Made by a program: the position numbers and the translations under genes. Below are positions 1 through 5,254 of a stretch of DNA of 6,788 bases, piece by piece. The notes below the pieces were generated by a model. The model was not told the DNA's origin and made no database searches. It worked only from the letters and a program-made list of their open reading frames with translations. Source of the DNA: Acetobacteraceae bacterium. GTDB lineage: Bacteria; Pseudomonadota; Alphaproteobacteria; Acetobacterales; Acetobacteraceae. Numbering within the stretch: position 1 is the stretch's first letter; each line of letters starts with the position of its first letter. The stretch covers positions 415 to 7,202 of the forward strand of contig PLSZ01000499.1 in the NCBI GenBank assembly GCA_003164305.1, written 5' to 3'.

Positions 1-459
1 CAACAGCGAGCCATCGACGATCAGGACGTCGGCGGGAACGACGTCCCCGAGCGAAACCTGGACGATATCGCCGGGTACGAGGTCGGCCGCCGGGCCATCG
101 ACCCAGGCGCCGTCGCGCCTGACGCGCGACGTCAATGTCAGGCTTCGCTTGAGCAGCGCCAAAGCGGCGTTGGCGCGACTTTCCTGAAACGCGGCGAGCA
201 GGACGTTGAACAGCAGCACCGCCGCGATCATCGACGCCGTAAGCCACTGGCCCAGGAGGATTTGGAGGCCGATCGTCGCCTCGAGCATCCACGGCACCGG
301 CGCCCAGAAATGGCGGAGGAATCTTCCGAGGGGGTGGACCGGTTCCTCGACGACGGCGTTCGGACCGACTTCGGCTCGAACGGACGCGGCCTGGGCCGAC
401 GACAGGCCGGCGAGGTCGGGCCGTCCGGGCGCCGCCGTTGCTTGCGCGGGCATGCTCAT
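1..459 (-). CDS. P-type ATPase, plasma-membrane H+-ATPase type (N-terminal part, cut by window edge)
   Basis: Reading the minus strand from an ATG at 459-457 gives 153 residues with no stop to the window edge. Residues 16-32 (LAGLSSAQAASVRAEVG) resemble the cation-ATPase N-terminal domain. FWAPVPWMLE at 51-60 is the characteristic start of TM1 in P-type H+-ATPases (type IIIA). Two hydrophobic segments follow (about 53-71 and 74-92), then FQESRANAAL and the beginning of the actuator domain with LVPGDIVQVSLGDVVPAD (128-143). The TGES loop, the DKTG phosphorylation site and the remaining helices lie outside the window, so ion specificity cannot be confirmed. By family it would sit in the inner membrane and couple ATP hydrolysis to cation, probably proton, export. 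A second in-frame ATG lies two codons later; AAGG about 9 nt upstream favours the first. It is transcribed divergently from the permease gene. Confidence 0.9.
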   Translation of the reverse strand, partial: MSMPAQATAAPGRPDLAGLSSAQAASVRAEVGPNAVVEEPVHPLGRFLRHFWAPVPWMLEATIGLQILLGQWLTASMIAAVLLFNVLLAAFQESRANAALALLKRSLTLTSRVRRDGAWVDGPAADLVPGDIVQVSLGDVVPADVLIVDGSLL

Positions 460-801
460 TTCGACAGCCTTACCCAGCGGGCATCCGTCCCTATGGCCGC
501 CGGTTCAAGCCCGGGAGCCTCGCGTGTCCGCTTTCGGAAAGTTCGCGCTATCAACTAAATCGCGGCCGTGGGCGCGAAGTGACAATTCAAAGTTGGCATG
601 GGCTGATGCAGCCTCCGAGAACATCCTCTTAACATCCCACTGAACCGCGGCAAATTTTCCTTTGTCGCGACGCCGCCGGCGTTACCGGGGAGGCGGCCGG
701 TCACTCGCCATTCCAGATGGCCCGGGGCCTTTCATGTTCGCGGTTTCCATGTCGGCGGCGAGGCGGCATGCTCGCCGTGGCCAGCAGATAACGGAGTCCC
801 C
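460..801. other. Divergent intergenic region between P-type ATPase and MFS permease
   Basis: This 342-bp stretch should hold the promoters of both flanking genes. I see no convincing sigma-70 pair. A TTGTCA on the minus strand (585-580) lacks a good -10 at normal spacing. Just upstream of the permease start there is a 7-bp hairpin, CGGCGAG (756-762) with CTCGCCG (771-777) and an 8-nt loop, which would lie in the 5' leader. A seven-codon reading frame starting at the ATG at 768 ends at TAA 789-791, 10 nt before the permease start; this may be chance. The A/T-richer patch around 551-660 is the likeliest promoter area. No gene is supported here. Confidence 0.5.
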
Positions 802-2076
802 ATGCCAATCCGCGCCGGCGGCCTGCGATGGTCGTTGATCATCTTCCTGATCGCCCCGATCACCTTCGTCATGTCGTTGGACCGCACGGCGATCGCGGTC
901 GCGGCGCCAACCATCCAACGCGAATACGGTTTCTCGCTGCTTGAGATGTCGGTCATTCTGACCAGCTTCTCCTGGACCTACGCGTTGTTGCAGGTCCCCG
1001 GCGGCTGGTTGGCCGAGCGCTACGGTCCGCGCCGCACATTATTCTGGGCCAACGCTTTATGGTCCGCTCTGACGGCGGCGACGCCTTTGGGCTTCAACCT
1101 CATTTCCTTCGTGGGATTGCGCGCGCTACTGGGCGTTGGGCAGGCGGCGGACTGGCCAAGTTCGATCGTCGCCATTCGCCGCTGGTTTCCGTTGGCGGAA
1201 CGCGGCAAGGGCAATGCGGTGCTGCTGGGCGGGCTGTATCTGGGGCCGATCGCCGCCGCGCCGATCACCACCTGGGTTATTTTGAATTTCGGCTGGCGGT
1301 GGGCGTTTTATGGCTACGGGTTGCTCGGCATCGTGTTGGGCGTCGCGTGGTGGATCTTCTTTCGCGATCGCCCCGCCGAGCACCCCAACATCACGCCCGA
1401 CGAAGTGGCGGTCATCGCGGCGGGACAGGAAGCGACCGTCTCGCGCATTCCGCCCGGCGCGTTCCGGCGTTGTCTGAGGGAAACTCAGTTCTGGGCCATC
1501 GGGGTGCAGTATTTCTTTCTGGTGCTGCTGCAGAGTTTCTACACCACCTGGCTGCCGACGTATTTGGTAACCGACCGTAAGGTCTCGCTGGCGGCGATGG
1601 GCATCTACGCGTCGTTGCCCTGGGTGGCGATGTTTTGTTCGGTGTTCGTGACCGGCGCCCTGGCCGATGGAATTTTGCGGCGCACCGGCTCGGTCTGGGC
1701 CACGCGCGTGCCGACCGCGATCGGTGGCTTCGCGATCGGCGCGCTTGCTTTGATCCTGGCGGCTCGGGCGCCGGGGATTCCGTTGATGATGGTGCTGCTG
1801 TGCGTATCGCTCGCGGCGATCGGGGTCACGCAGGTGTCCATCTGGCCGGCCACGCAGGACCTCGGGCGAGGCGCCACCGGCCTGGTGTCCGGCTGGACCA
1901 ACTTCTGGGGCAACGCCGCCGGCGTGGCGGGTCCCATGTTGATGGCCGGGCTGGTGCGTTGGACCGGAAGCTGGTCCGGCGCCATGGTCGGGATCGCCAT
2001 CGCCGGCGTGGCGGGCGGGGTGCTGTGGCTGTTCGTGCACCCGCAACGTCCGCTGGCCGCGCTGGCGGACGCGTAG
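802..2076 (+). CDS. MFS transporter, anion:cation symporter (ACS)-like family
   Basis: This 424-residue protein has the length and hydrophobicity of a 12-TM major facilitator permease. Near TM1, LDRTAIAVAAPTIQREYGFS (26-45) matches the DR-N-ISVAAP type signature of the ACS family (hexuronate, galactonate, phthalate, tartrate-type carriers). GGWLAERYGPRRTL (67-80) is MFS motif A in the loop between TM2 and TM3. WFPLAERGKGNA (128-139) is the ACS 'WFP-ERG' motif, and TNFWGNAAGVAGP (366-378) is the conserved TM11 region. The usual G-x-x-E-A-x-x-F-P of ACS members is here GQAADWPSS (113-121), so the typical acidic residue is replaced. Substrate is therefore open, most likely an organic anion. The start is supported by GGAG 5 nt before the ATG. 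It is convergent with the amidohydrolase; a shared substrate is possible but only inferred. Confidence 0.92.
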   Translation: MPIRAGGLRWSLIIFLIAPITFVMSLDRTAIAVAAPTIQREYGFSLLEMSVILTSFSWTYALLQVPGGWLAERYGPRRTLFWANALWSALTAATPLGFNLISFVGLRALLGVGQAADWPSSIVAIRRWFPLAERGKGNAVLLGGLYLGPIAAAPITTWVILNFGWRWAFYGYGLLGIVLGVAWWIFFRDRPAEHPNITPDEVAVIAAGQEATVSRIPPGAFRRCLRETQFWAIGVQYFFLVLLQSFYTTWLPTYLVTDRKVSLAAMGIYASLPWVAMFCSVFVTGALADGILRRTGSVWATRVPTAIGGFAIGALALILAARAPGIPLMMVLLCVSLAAIGVTQVSIWPATQDLGRGATGLVSGWTNFWGNAAGVAGPMLMAGLVRWTGSWSGAMVGIAIAGVAGGVLWLFVHPQRPLAALADA

Positions 2077-2120
2077 GCGACGGCCAACAATTATCGAATC
2101 GGGAGTCCAGCGCCTCCCCC

Positions 2121-2140
2121 GTCATCCCCGGGCTTGACCC
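2121..2140 (+). repeat. Left fragment of a REP-like palindrome (family 1), apparently split
   Basis: GTCATCCCCGGGCTTGACCC is exactly complementary over 20 bp to 2383-2402. It is the first two thirds of the 27-nt palindrome unit seen complete at 2376-2402. The missing 3' stem half (CCCGAGG followed by ATC) occurs about 190 bp further on, after a second copy of GGCTTGACCC at 2333-2342. The simplest reading is that an element inserted into this palindrome and duplicated the loop region. Confidence 0.75.
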
Positions 2141-2332
2141 CCATAGGCGCTAAAATAGCACGGCGAGCGGCGTGGCACCCCCGATCCCTCGTCATGGTCC
2201 GGCTCGACCGGACCATCGGCATCAACACACTGGTGAGAGCGATTTTGGGGAGAACGATGGTCCGGTCGAGCCGGACCATGACGATGAACGAACGGTGCCG
2301 TTCAATCCGCGACACTATTTTAGCGCCTATGG
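2141..2332. mobile_element. MITE-like element with 18-bp terminal inverted repeats and a candidate 10-bp target duplication
   Basis: The 192-bp segment begins with CCATAGGCGCTAAAATAG (2141-2158) and ends with its exact complement (2315-2332). Beyond the perfect 18 bp the termini remain weakly complementary, including GGCACC (2174-2179) against GGTGCC (2294-2299) at equal distance from the ends. The ten bases before it (2131-2140) and after it (2333-2342) are both GGCTTGACCC, in direct orientation, as a target-site duplication would be. Because extra C/G bases flank the ends, the boundary could shift by one or two bases, giving an 8- or 6-bp duplication. It encodes no transposase, so any movement would need an enzyme from elsewhere. 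The transposase family is not recognised. Confidence 0.68.
2189..2284. repeat. REP-like doublet (family 2), copy A
   Basis: Two 30-bp arms (2189-2218 and 2255-2284) are perfect inverted complements separated by a 36-bp spacer. Each arm contains a smaller palindrome, ATGGTCCGG-CTCGA-CCGGACCAT, with 9-bp stem arms and a 5-nt loop. This two-palindromes-in-inverted-orientation layout is that of a REP doublet (REPIN/BIME). The spacer core at 2233-2251 is repeated in reverse complement in the second copy near 4500. It lies at the exact centre of the 192-bp MITE-like element. Confidence 0.85.
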
Positions 2333-2402
2333 GGCTTGACCCGAGGATCACTATCAGCGCCGTCGTGCGGTGATTGATCCCCGGGTCAAGCCCGGGGATG
2401 AC
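2333..2402. repeat. Remainder of the family 1 REP-like doublet
   Basis: The segment starts with the second GGCTTGACCC (2333-2342), continues with GAGGATCAC, and ends with a complete palindrome at 2376-2402: GAT, stem CCCCGGG (2379-2385), loop TCAAG, stem CCCGGGG (2391-2397), ATGAC. Joining 2121-2140 directly to 2343-2402 rebuilds an 80-bp doublet of two family 1 palindromes in inverted orientation around a short spacer that also contains GTGAT/ATCAC complementarity. This reconstruction is the main evidence that the 192-bp element was inserted. Confidence 0.7.
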
Positions 2403-2449
2403 GACTGGGGGAAGGCTCAACCGAAGCGATAATTGTTGCGGACGCTTAG

Positions 2450-3601
2450 TTACGCCACCGGACGCTCATACCAAACCCGCCCATCCTTCAACGTCAGTTG
2501 CGCGATCAACCGCCGCTTCGCCGTGACGGTTTCGCGCTCGCTGTCGGTCATCTCGAAGTTGCCGTCACGCAGTTCGAATACCGAGATATCCGCGTTGGCG
2601 CCAGGCTTCAGCGTGCCGACCGTCCCCTCATACCCCATGATCTTCGCCGGAGCGGACGTCGAGCGGCGCACGACCTCCTCCAGCGACATGCCGAAATGCA
2701 ACAATTTCGACATGGTGGTCGGCAAATCCCACACCGGGCCTTTTGTGGCGCTGGTCACCGTCAGGTCGGTGGAGATCGTGTCAGGCAAAAACCCTTGATC
2801 CAACGCTTTCTCGATCATGCGGAAGCTGAAATGGTTCCGTCCGTGCGCGCAGTCGAAGATAATGCCGGCGCGCTGCGCCTCCACCACTTCCTTCAACAGG
2901 AACTGCTTTTCCTGCCCCATGATGCCGTTCGCCCGGCCATGATAACAATGCGTGACGATGTCGCCGGGCTTCATGTGCTCGATCAGATCCGGCAACGGGA
3001 TCGGCGAGTCGGTGATGTGCATCATCATCGGCACGCCGCCCGCCATGTCCGCCGTCTTCCTCGCCAGCTTCACCGGCTCCGCCGAGTACTCCCACACCAG
3101 GCCTGGACCGTACCTCAACTTAACCCCGATCGCGAGATCGGGATTTTCGGTGATGGTGCGCGCGCAACCCTCGGGATCGGCATAGGGGAAATGCGACAGC
3201 TCGCCGCCGCGCGAGGTCCCGGTGATGCCGATCGCCGACAGATTGACGAAGGCGCGAACCCGGGTGCGGACCTCGTGATCCAGCATATGGCGCAGGCCGG
3301 CGAAATTCGACGATCCGGTGCTGCCGGCGTCGCACAACGTCGTGACGCCACTGCAACGGCAATGCTGATCGGTGTGACCGCCCATGTCGTGCGCGTTGAC
3401 GAAGACGTGAGCGTGAATGTCGACAAGCCCAGGAGTGACGAGAAAGCCTTTGGCGGAGATGGCGCGGAGGGCTTCGGTGGCGGGCAGCGACGGCGCGACC
3501 GCGACGATTTTGCCCCCGGCGATGCCGATATCCATGATGCCGCGAAGATTGGCCGCGGGATCGATCACGTCGCCGCCGGTCAGCAGAAGATCATATTTCA
3601 T
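2450..3601 (-). CDS. Amidohydrolase/deacetylase family metallohydrolase (COG3964-like)
   Basis: The 383-residue protein has the amidohydrolase-superfamily layout: a small N-terminal beta domain (MKYDLLLTGGDVIDP), a TIM barrel with metal ligands, and a C-terminal return to the beta domain (KPGANADISVFELRDG, 332-347). Visible metal and catalytic residues are H63 and H65 (DIHAH), a candidate carboxylated bridging K161 (GVKLRYG), H195 (MMMHITD), H218 (VTHCYHG) and D279 (ISTDL). DCAHGRNHFSF (250-260) and the general pattern match the COG3964 group often misannotated as dihydroorotase; characterised members hydrolyse acetylated hydroxy acids such as acetyl-(R)-mandelate, to my knowledge. The exact substrate here is unknown. 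The ATG at 3601-3599 is chosen because it starts the conserved fold and has GGGGGA upstream; the frame stays open for 51 more codons upstream, but that extension is not protein-like. A CRP-type site lies about 100 bp upstream. Confidence 0.9.
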   Translation of the reverse strand: MKYDLLLTGGDVIDPAANLRGIMDIGIAGGKIVAVAPSLPATEALRAISAKGFLVTPGLVDIHAHVFVNAHDMGGHTDQHCRCSGVTTLCDAGSTGSSNFAGLRHMLDHEVRTRVRAFVNLSAIGITGTSRGGELSHFPYADPEGCARTITENPDLAIGVKLRYGPGLVWEYSAEPVKLARKTADMAGGVPMMMHITDSPIPLPDLIEHMKPGDIVTHCYHGRANGIMGQEKQFLLKEVVEAQRAGIIFDCAHGRNHFSFRMIEKALDQGFLPDTISTDLTVTSATKGPVWDLPTTMSKLLHFGMSLEEVVRRSTSAPAKIMGYEGTVGTLKPGANADISVFELRDGNFEMTDSERETVTAKRRLIAQLTLKDGRVWYERPVA

Positions 3602-3702
3602 CGGTGCGTTTCCCCCGTCGTGTCTTGCGCCGGATGCTCCCGCGGCGCCGGGTTCCTGGCAAGCCCCGGGGGTGCCCAGGAGGTTATGGAAAAAGCACGA
3701 GG

Positions 3703-3718
3703 TGTGAACGACTTCACA
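3703..3718. promoter_or_regulatory. CRP/FNR-superfamily-type operator, TGTGA-N6-TCACA
   Basis: TGTGAACGACTTCACA has both CRP consensus half-sites intact with the canonical 6-bp gap, and the palindrome extends to 6-bp arms (TGTGAA/TTCACA). It lies in the divergent region between the amidohydrolase (start 3601) and the small plus-strand ORF (start 3772). For a rightward transcript a class II position (centre near -41.5) would put +1 near 3752, about 20 nt before the GTG, with a weak TAGCCT at 3741-3746 as a possible -10. Leftward, CATAAC (3688-3683) is a possible -10, which would place the operator over the -35 region. Binding by a CRP homologue is inferred from sequence only. Confidence 0.55.
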
Positions 3719-3771
3719 GACAAAGCGGGCGAACAGCCGGTAGCCTGGGCTCAACTCAAAAGGAGGCTATC

Positions 3772-3969
3772 GTGCGTGTTCCCGATCTGGACTGGCCCGT
3801 TGACCTGTTCACCGACATCATCGAAGTGCGACCCGAGACCATTGAAGTGCTCGCCGCCGCGACACCAAACTTATGGTCGGAGATGACCAAAGCCTGGACT
3901 GAATCTGGGCTTACCGCCGGGTTTCTTTGGCGTGTGGGGCCGTTCGACGGCGGACAAATCGCCTGGTGA
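3772..3969 (+). CDS. Small hypothetical protein (65 aa)
   Basis: A GTG at 3772 is preceded by AAAAGGAGG (3758-3766), the strongest Shine-Dalgarno sequence in the window, 5 nt from the start. The product begins (V/M)RVPDLDWPVDLFTDIIEVRPETI and ends with WRVGPFDGGQIAW. It is mildly acidic, rich in Trp and Pro, and has no transmembrane segment, signal peptide or motif that I recognise. The same frame is open back to an ATG at 3604, but that start would run through the intergenic region and the operator, so the GTG is preferred. The VOC-like gene starts 49 nt after its stop, suggesting co-transcription. It could instead be a fragment of a larger decayed gene, since the neighbouring frames downstream look non-coding until 4019. 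Confidence 0.55.
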   Translation: MRVPDLDWPVDLFTDIIEVRPETIEVLAAATPNLWSEMTKAWTESGLTAGFLWRVGPFDGGQIAW

Positions 3970-4018
3970 ACGGTCGGGTGCGGTGACATACTGGGTCGTG
4001 CCAGAGAGGTCGCCACCC

Positions 4019-4405
4019 ATGCGGTTCAATCACGTCGCCAACCGGGTAAACCCCCGATATTTCGAGACCGTCGTCGAAATGTTCAAAGCAAAGCTCGGCT
4101 TTGTCGAATTGCGCCGGACGGAGCGGTCGATCTGGCTGCGCCAACCCGGCGCCAACGTGGACCTGCAATTCAGCCGGAGCGAAACGGCCGCGCGGGACCA
4201 GGACAAGCTCCGATCCCAGGTGTCGTTCCTGAGCGAGACGCCCCAGGCGGCGCTGGAAGATCTGGTTGAATGGGCCGCCGCGCATGGAATGGAGGCCAGC
4301 GTCGGCCGCTATTCCGACAAGGAGTTTTATCTGGACGCGCCCGCCGCGTTCGTGGATTTCGTCATCGAGGCGATGACGCCGGACCTCGCGGATTACGGAA
4401 TTTAA
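4019..4405 (+). CDS. VOC-fold protein (glyoxalase/bleomycin-resistance/dioxygenase superfamily)
   Basis: The 128-residue product starts MRFNHVANRVNPRYFETVVEMFKAKLGF, the beta-alpha opening of a vicinal oxygen chelate module: a strand with His (H5), a helix, then the 'KLGF' turn. It continues with short strands (VELRRTERSIWLRQPG, NVDLQFSR), a helix (ETPQAALEDLVEWAAAHG) and the closing strands KEFYLDAPAAFVDFVIEAM. H5 and the glutamate in the C-terminal FVIEAM strand are candidate metal ligands. The reaction cannot be named; this superfamily covers isomerases, dioxygenases and binding proteins. The ATG at 4019 is preferred over an in-frame ATG at 3932 because the fold begins there and AGAGAGG lies about 9 nt upstream. 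The stop at 4403-4405 abuts the expected left edge of the second repeat copy. Confidence 0.75.
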   Translation: MRFNHVANRVNPRYFETVVEMFKAKLGFVELRRTERSIWLRQPGANVDLQFSRSETAARDQDKLRSQVSFLSETPQAALEDLVEWAAAHGMEASVGRYSDKEFYLDAPAAFVDFVIEAMTPDLADYGI

Positions 4406-4420
4406 GCTGTGTCGTCGGCT

Positions 4421-4598
4421 GATGTCGAATACGAGACATTACCGTTGATAACCCGTCATGGTCCGGCTCGACCGGACCATCGGTGTCCCCAAAATCGCTC
4501 TCACAGGTGTGATTGTGCCGATGGTCCGGTCGAGCCAGACCATGACGGATCATCTACCATGCCGCTTGATCGACAACACCATGATAGCGCTGATGGGG
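4421..4598. mobile_element. Degenerate second copy of the MITE-like element, inverted relative to the first
   Basis: This segment fills most of the gap between the VOC gene and the UDG-like gene. Its right part, from TGCCG (4559-4563) to GATGGGG (4592-4598), aligns without gaps to the right part of the intact element (TGCCG at 2296-2300 to TATGGGG at 2328-2334); CCATGATAGCGCTGATGG (4579-4596) matches the intact terminal repeat at 13 of 18 positions. The right half-length from the centre is the same as in copy A. Its left flank (TGTCG, ACCGTT, CGTCAT at the same spacing) resembles the reverse complement of copy A's right flank. The far-left terminal repeat is not recognisable. On its right it is followed by CTCGACCC, like the CTTGACCC beside copy A. 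Confidence 0.55.
4453..4548. repeat. REP-like doublet (family 2), copy B
   Basis: The arms 4453-4483 and 4518-4548 are 31-bp inverted complements with one mismatch (CCAGACC in place of CCGGACC in the right arm). The arm sequence is that of copy A. The 34-bp spacer is in the opposite orientation: TCCCCAAAATCGCTCTCAC (4486-4504) is the exact reverse complement of 2233-2251, and alignment over the wider 36-bp spacer gives 29 matches. The hairpin lies downstream of the VOC gene and of the minus-strand UDG-like gene, so it could act as a transcript end or stabiliser for both. Confidence 0.85.
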
Positions 4599-4660
4599 CT
4601 CGACCCGGTAACCTATCGCGGCATCAGCCCATCGCGCATGACGAGACCAGGCGGCGGACT

Positions 4661-5254
4661 TCAACTGAGCGCCGCCTCGACCGCGCGCCGCAACTCCGGC
4701 AAAGCCTCAGCCTGGAACCACGGATTTTTGCGCTCCCACGCGGTGGTGCGCCACGATGGATGCGGCAACGGAAAGAACCGCGGCAGATGGTCCCGGAAAG
4801 CAGCCACCCGTTCGCTCATCGGGCCTTTCCCCAGAACGTGGGTCAACGCGTAGCTTCCTACCAGCAACGTCAGGCGGATCTCCGGCATCGCGCCCAGAAG
4901 CCGGCTCTGCCAGAGCGGCGCGCATTCGCGGCGTGGCGGGGCATCGCCGCCATTCGGCAACCGGCCCGGATAACACAATCCCATCGGAACGATCGCGATC
5001 CGGCTGACGTCGTAAAATAGCTCTCGATCCATCATCAACCAGCCGCGCAGCCGTTCGCCGGACGGATCGTTCCACGGAATGCCGGTCTCATGCACTTTGG
5101 TGCCGGGCGCCTGACCGATGATCAGCACACGCGCGGTGACGGACACCCGGAACACCGGGCGCGGGCCCAACGGCAAGACCCCGGAGCAAACGGAACAGGC
5201 GCGCGCCTCGGCGGCGATCGCGTCGAGCGTGTCCGCGTCAGAGGATGATGCCAC
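4661..5254 (-). CDS. Uracil-DNA glycosylase superfamily protein, probable 4Fe-4S type
   Basis: The 197-residue protein has the UDG-fold motif 1 in the form GQAPGTKVHETGIPWNDPSG (47-66), equivalent to GEAPG in family 4 UDGs, and a C-terminal PLPHPSWR (163-169) equivalent to the HPS motif. Four cysteines, C20-x2-C23 and C94-x16-C111, match the spacing of the iron-sulfur cluster ligands of family 4/5 enzymes. This subgroup is widespread but, as far as I know, lacks a firmly assigned substrate; the catalytic glutamate/aspartate position of motif 1 is Q48, so glycosylase activity is uncertain. The start is GTG (5254-5252), the only plausible one before the conserved C-x2-C; it overlaps the end of cysNC by 17 bp, pointing to translational coupling in one operon. 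No strong Shine-Dalgarno sequence is seen. Confidence 0.85.
   Translation of the reverse strand: MASSSDADTLDAIAAEARACSVCSGVLPLGPRPVFRVSVTARVLIIGQAPGTKVHETGIPWNDPSGERLRGWLMMDRELFYDVSRIAIVPMGLCYPGRLPNGGDAPPRRECAPLWQSRLLGAMPEIRLTLLVGSYALTHVLGKGPMSERVAAFRDHLPRFFPLPHPSWRTTAWERKNPWFQAEALPELRRAVEAALS

Larger units (their letters stand above)
2085..2438. repeat. Nested inverted-repeat island between convergent genes
   Basis: The whole gap between the two convergent stop codons is a set of concentric inverted repeats. The outermost arms, CAACAATTATCG (2085-2096) and its exact complement (2427-2438), begin 9 nt after the permease stop and end 11 nt before the amidohydrolase stop. Inside are a 20-bp perfect pair (2121-2140 with 2383-2402), an 18-bp perfect pair (2141-2158 with 2315-2332) and a 30-bp perfect pair (2189-2218 with 2255-2284). 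The last arms are themselves near-palindromic. The frames in this gap contain no convincing protein. Such GC-rich hairpins can stop or shield transcripts from both sides, so the island may also serve as a bidirectional terminator, but no hairpin with a following T-run was found. Confidence 0.88.

Noticed and set aside
206..643. 145-residue plus-strand open frame over the left end
   Set aside because: It lies antisense to the clear P-type ATPase reading frame, its composition is Arg/Ala/Ser-rich shadow-like sequence, and it has no recognisable motif.
768..791. Seven-codon upstream reading frame ahead of the permease (M-L-A-V-A-S-R-stop)
   Set aside because: Too short to support; it has no ribosome binding site and could easily be chance, so it is mentioned only within the intergenic entry.
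1126..2046. 306-residue minus-strand open frame inside the permease gene
   Set aside because: It is a long His/Arg/Gln-rich antisense frame produced by the strong GC3 bias of the permease; the permease has clear family motifs over the same bases.
2134..2373. Short open frames within the nested repeat island
   Set aside because: Frames on both strands translate the palindromes into repeated MVRLDRTI/MVRSSRTM-type strings, as expected when a hairpin repeat is read as protein; no start signal of note.
2121..2402. CRISPR-like array or tandem repeat
   Set aside because: The repeats are inverted and concentric rather than direct and regularly spaced, and there are no spacers of uniform length.
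3602..3754. N-terminal extension of the amidohydrolase by 51 codons
   Set aside because: The extension would cover the CRP-type palindrome, is not conserved-looking, and the internal ATG at 3601 has its own ribosome binding site at the true start of the fold.
2498..3886. 462-residue plus-strand open frame across the amidohydrolase
   Set aside because: Antisense shadow rich in Arg, His, Asp and Gly; the minus-strand protein has all amidohydrolase ligands in order.
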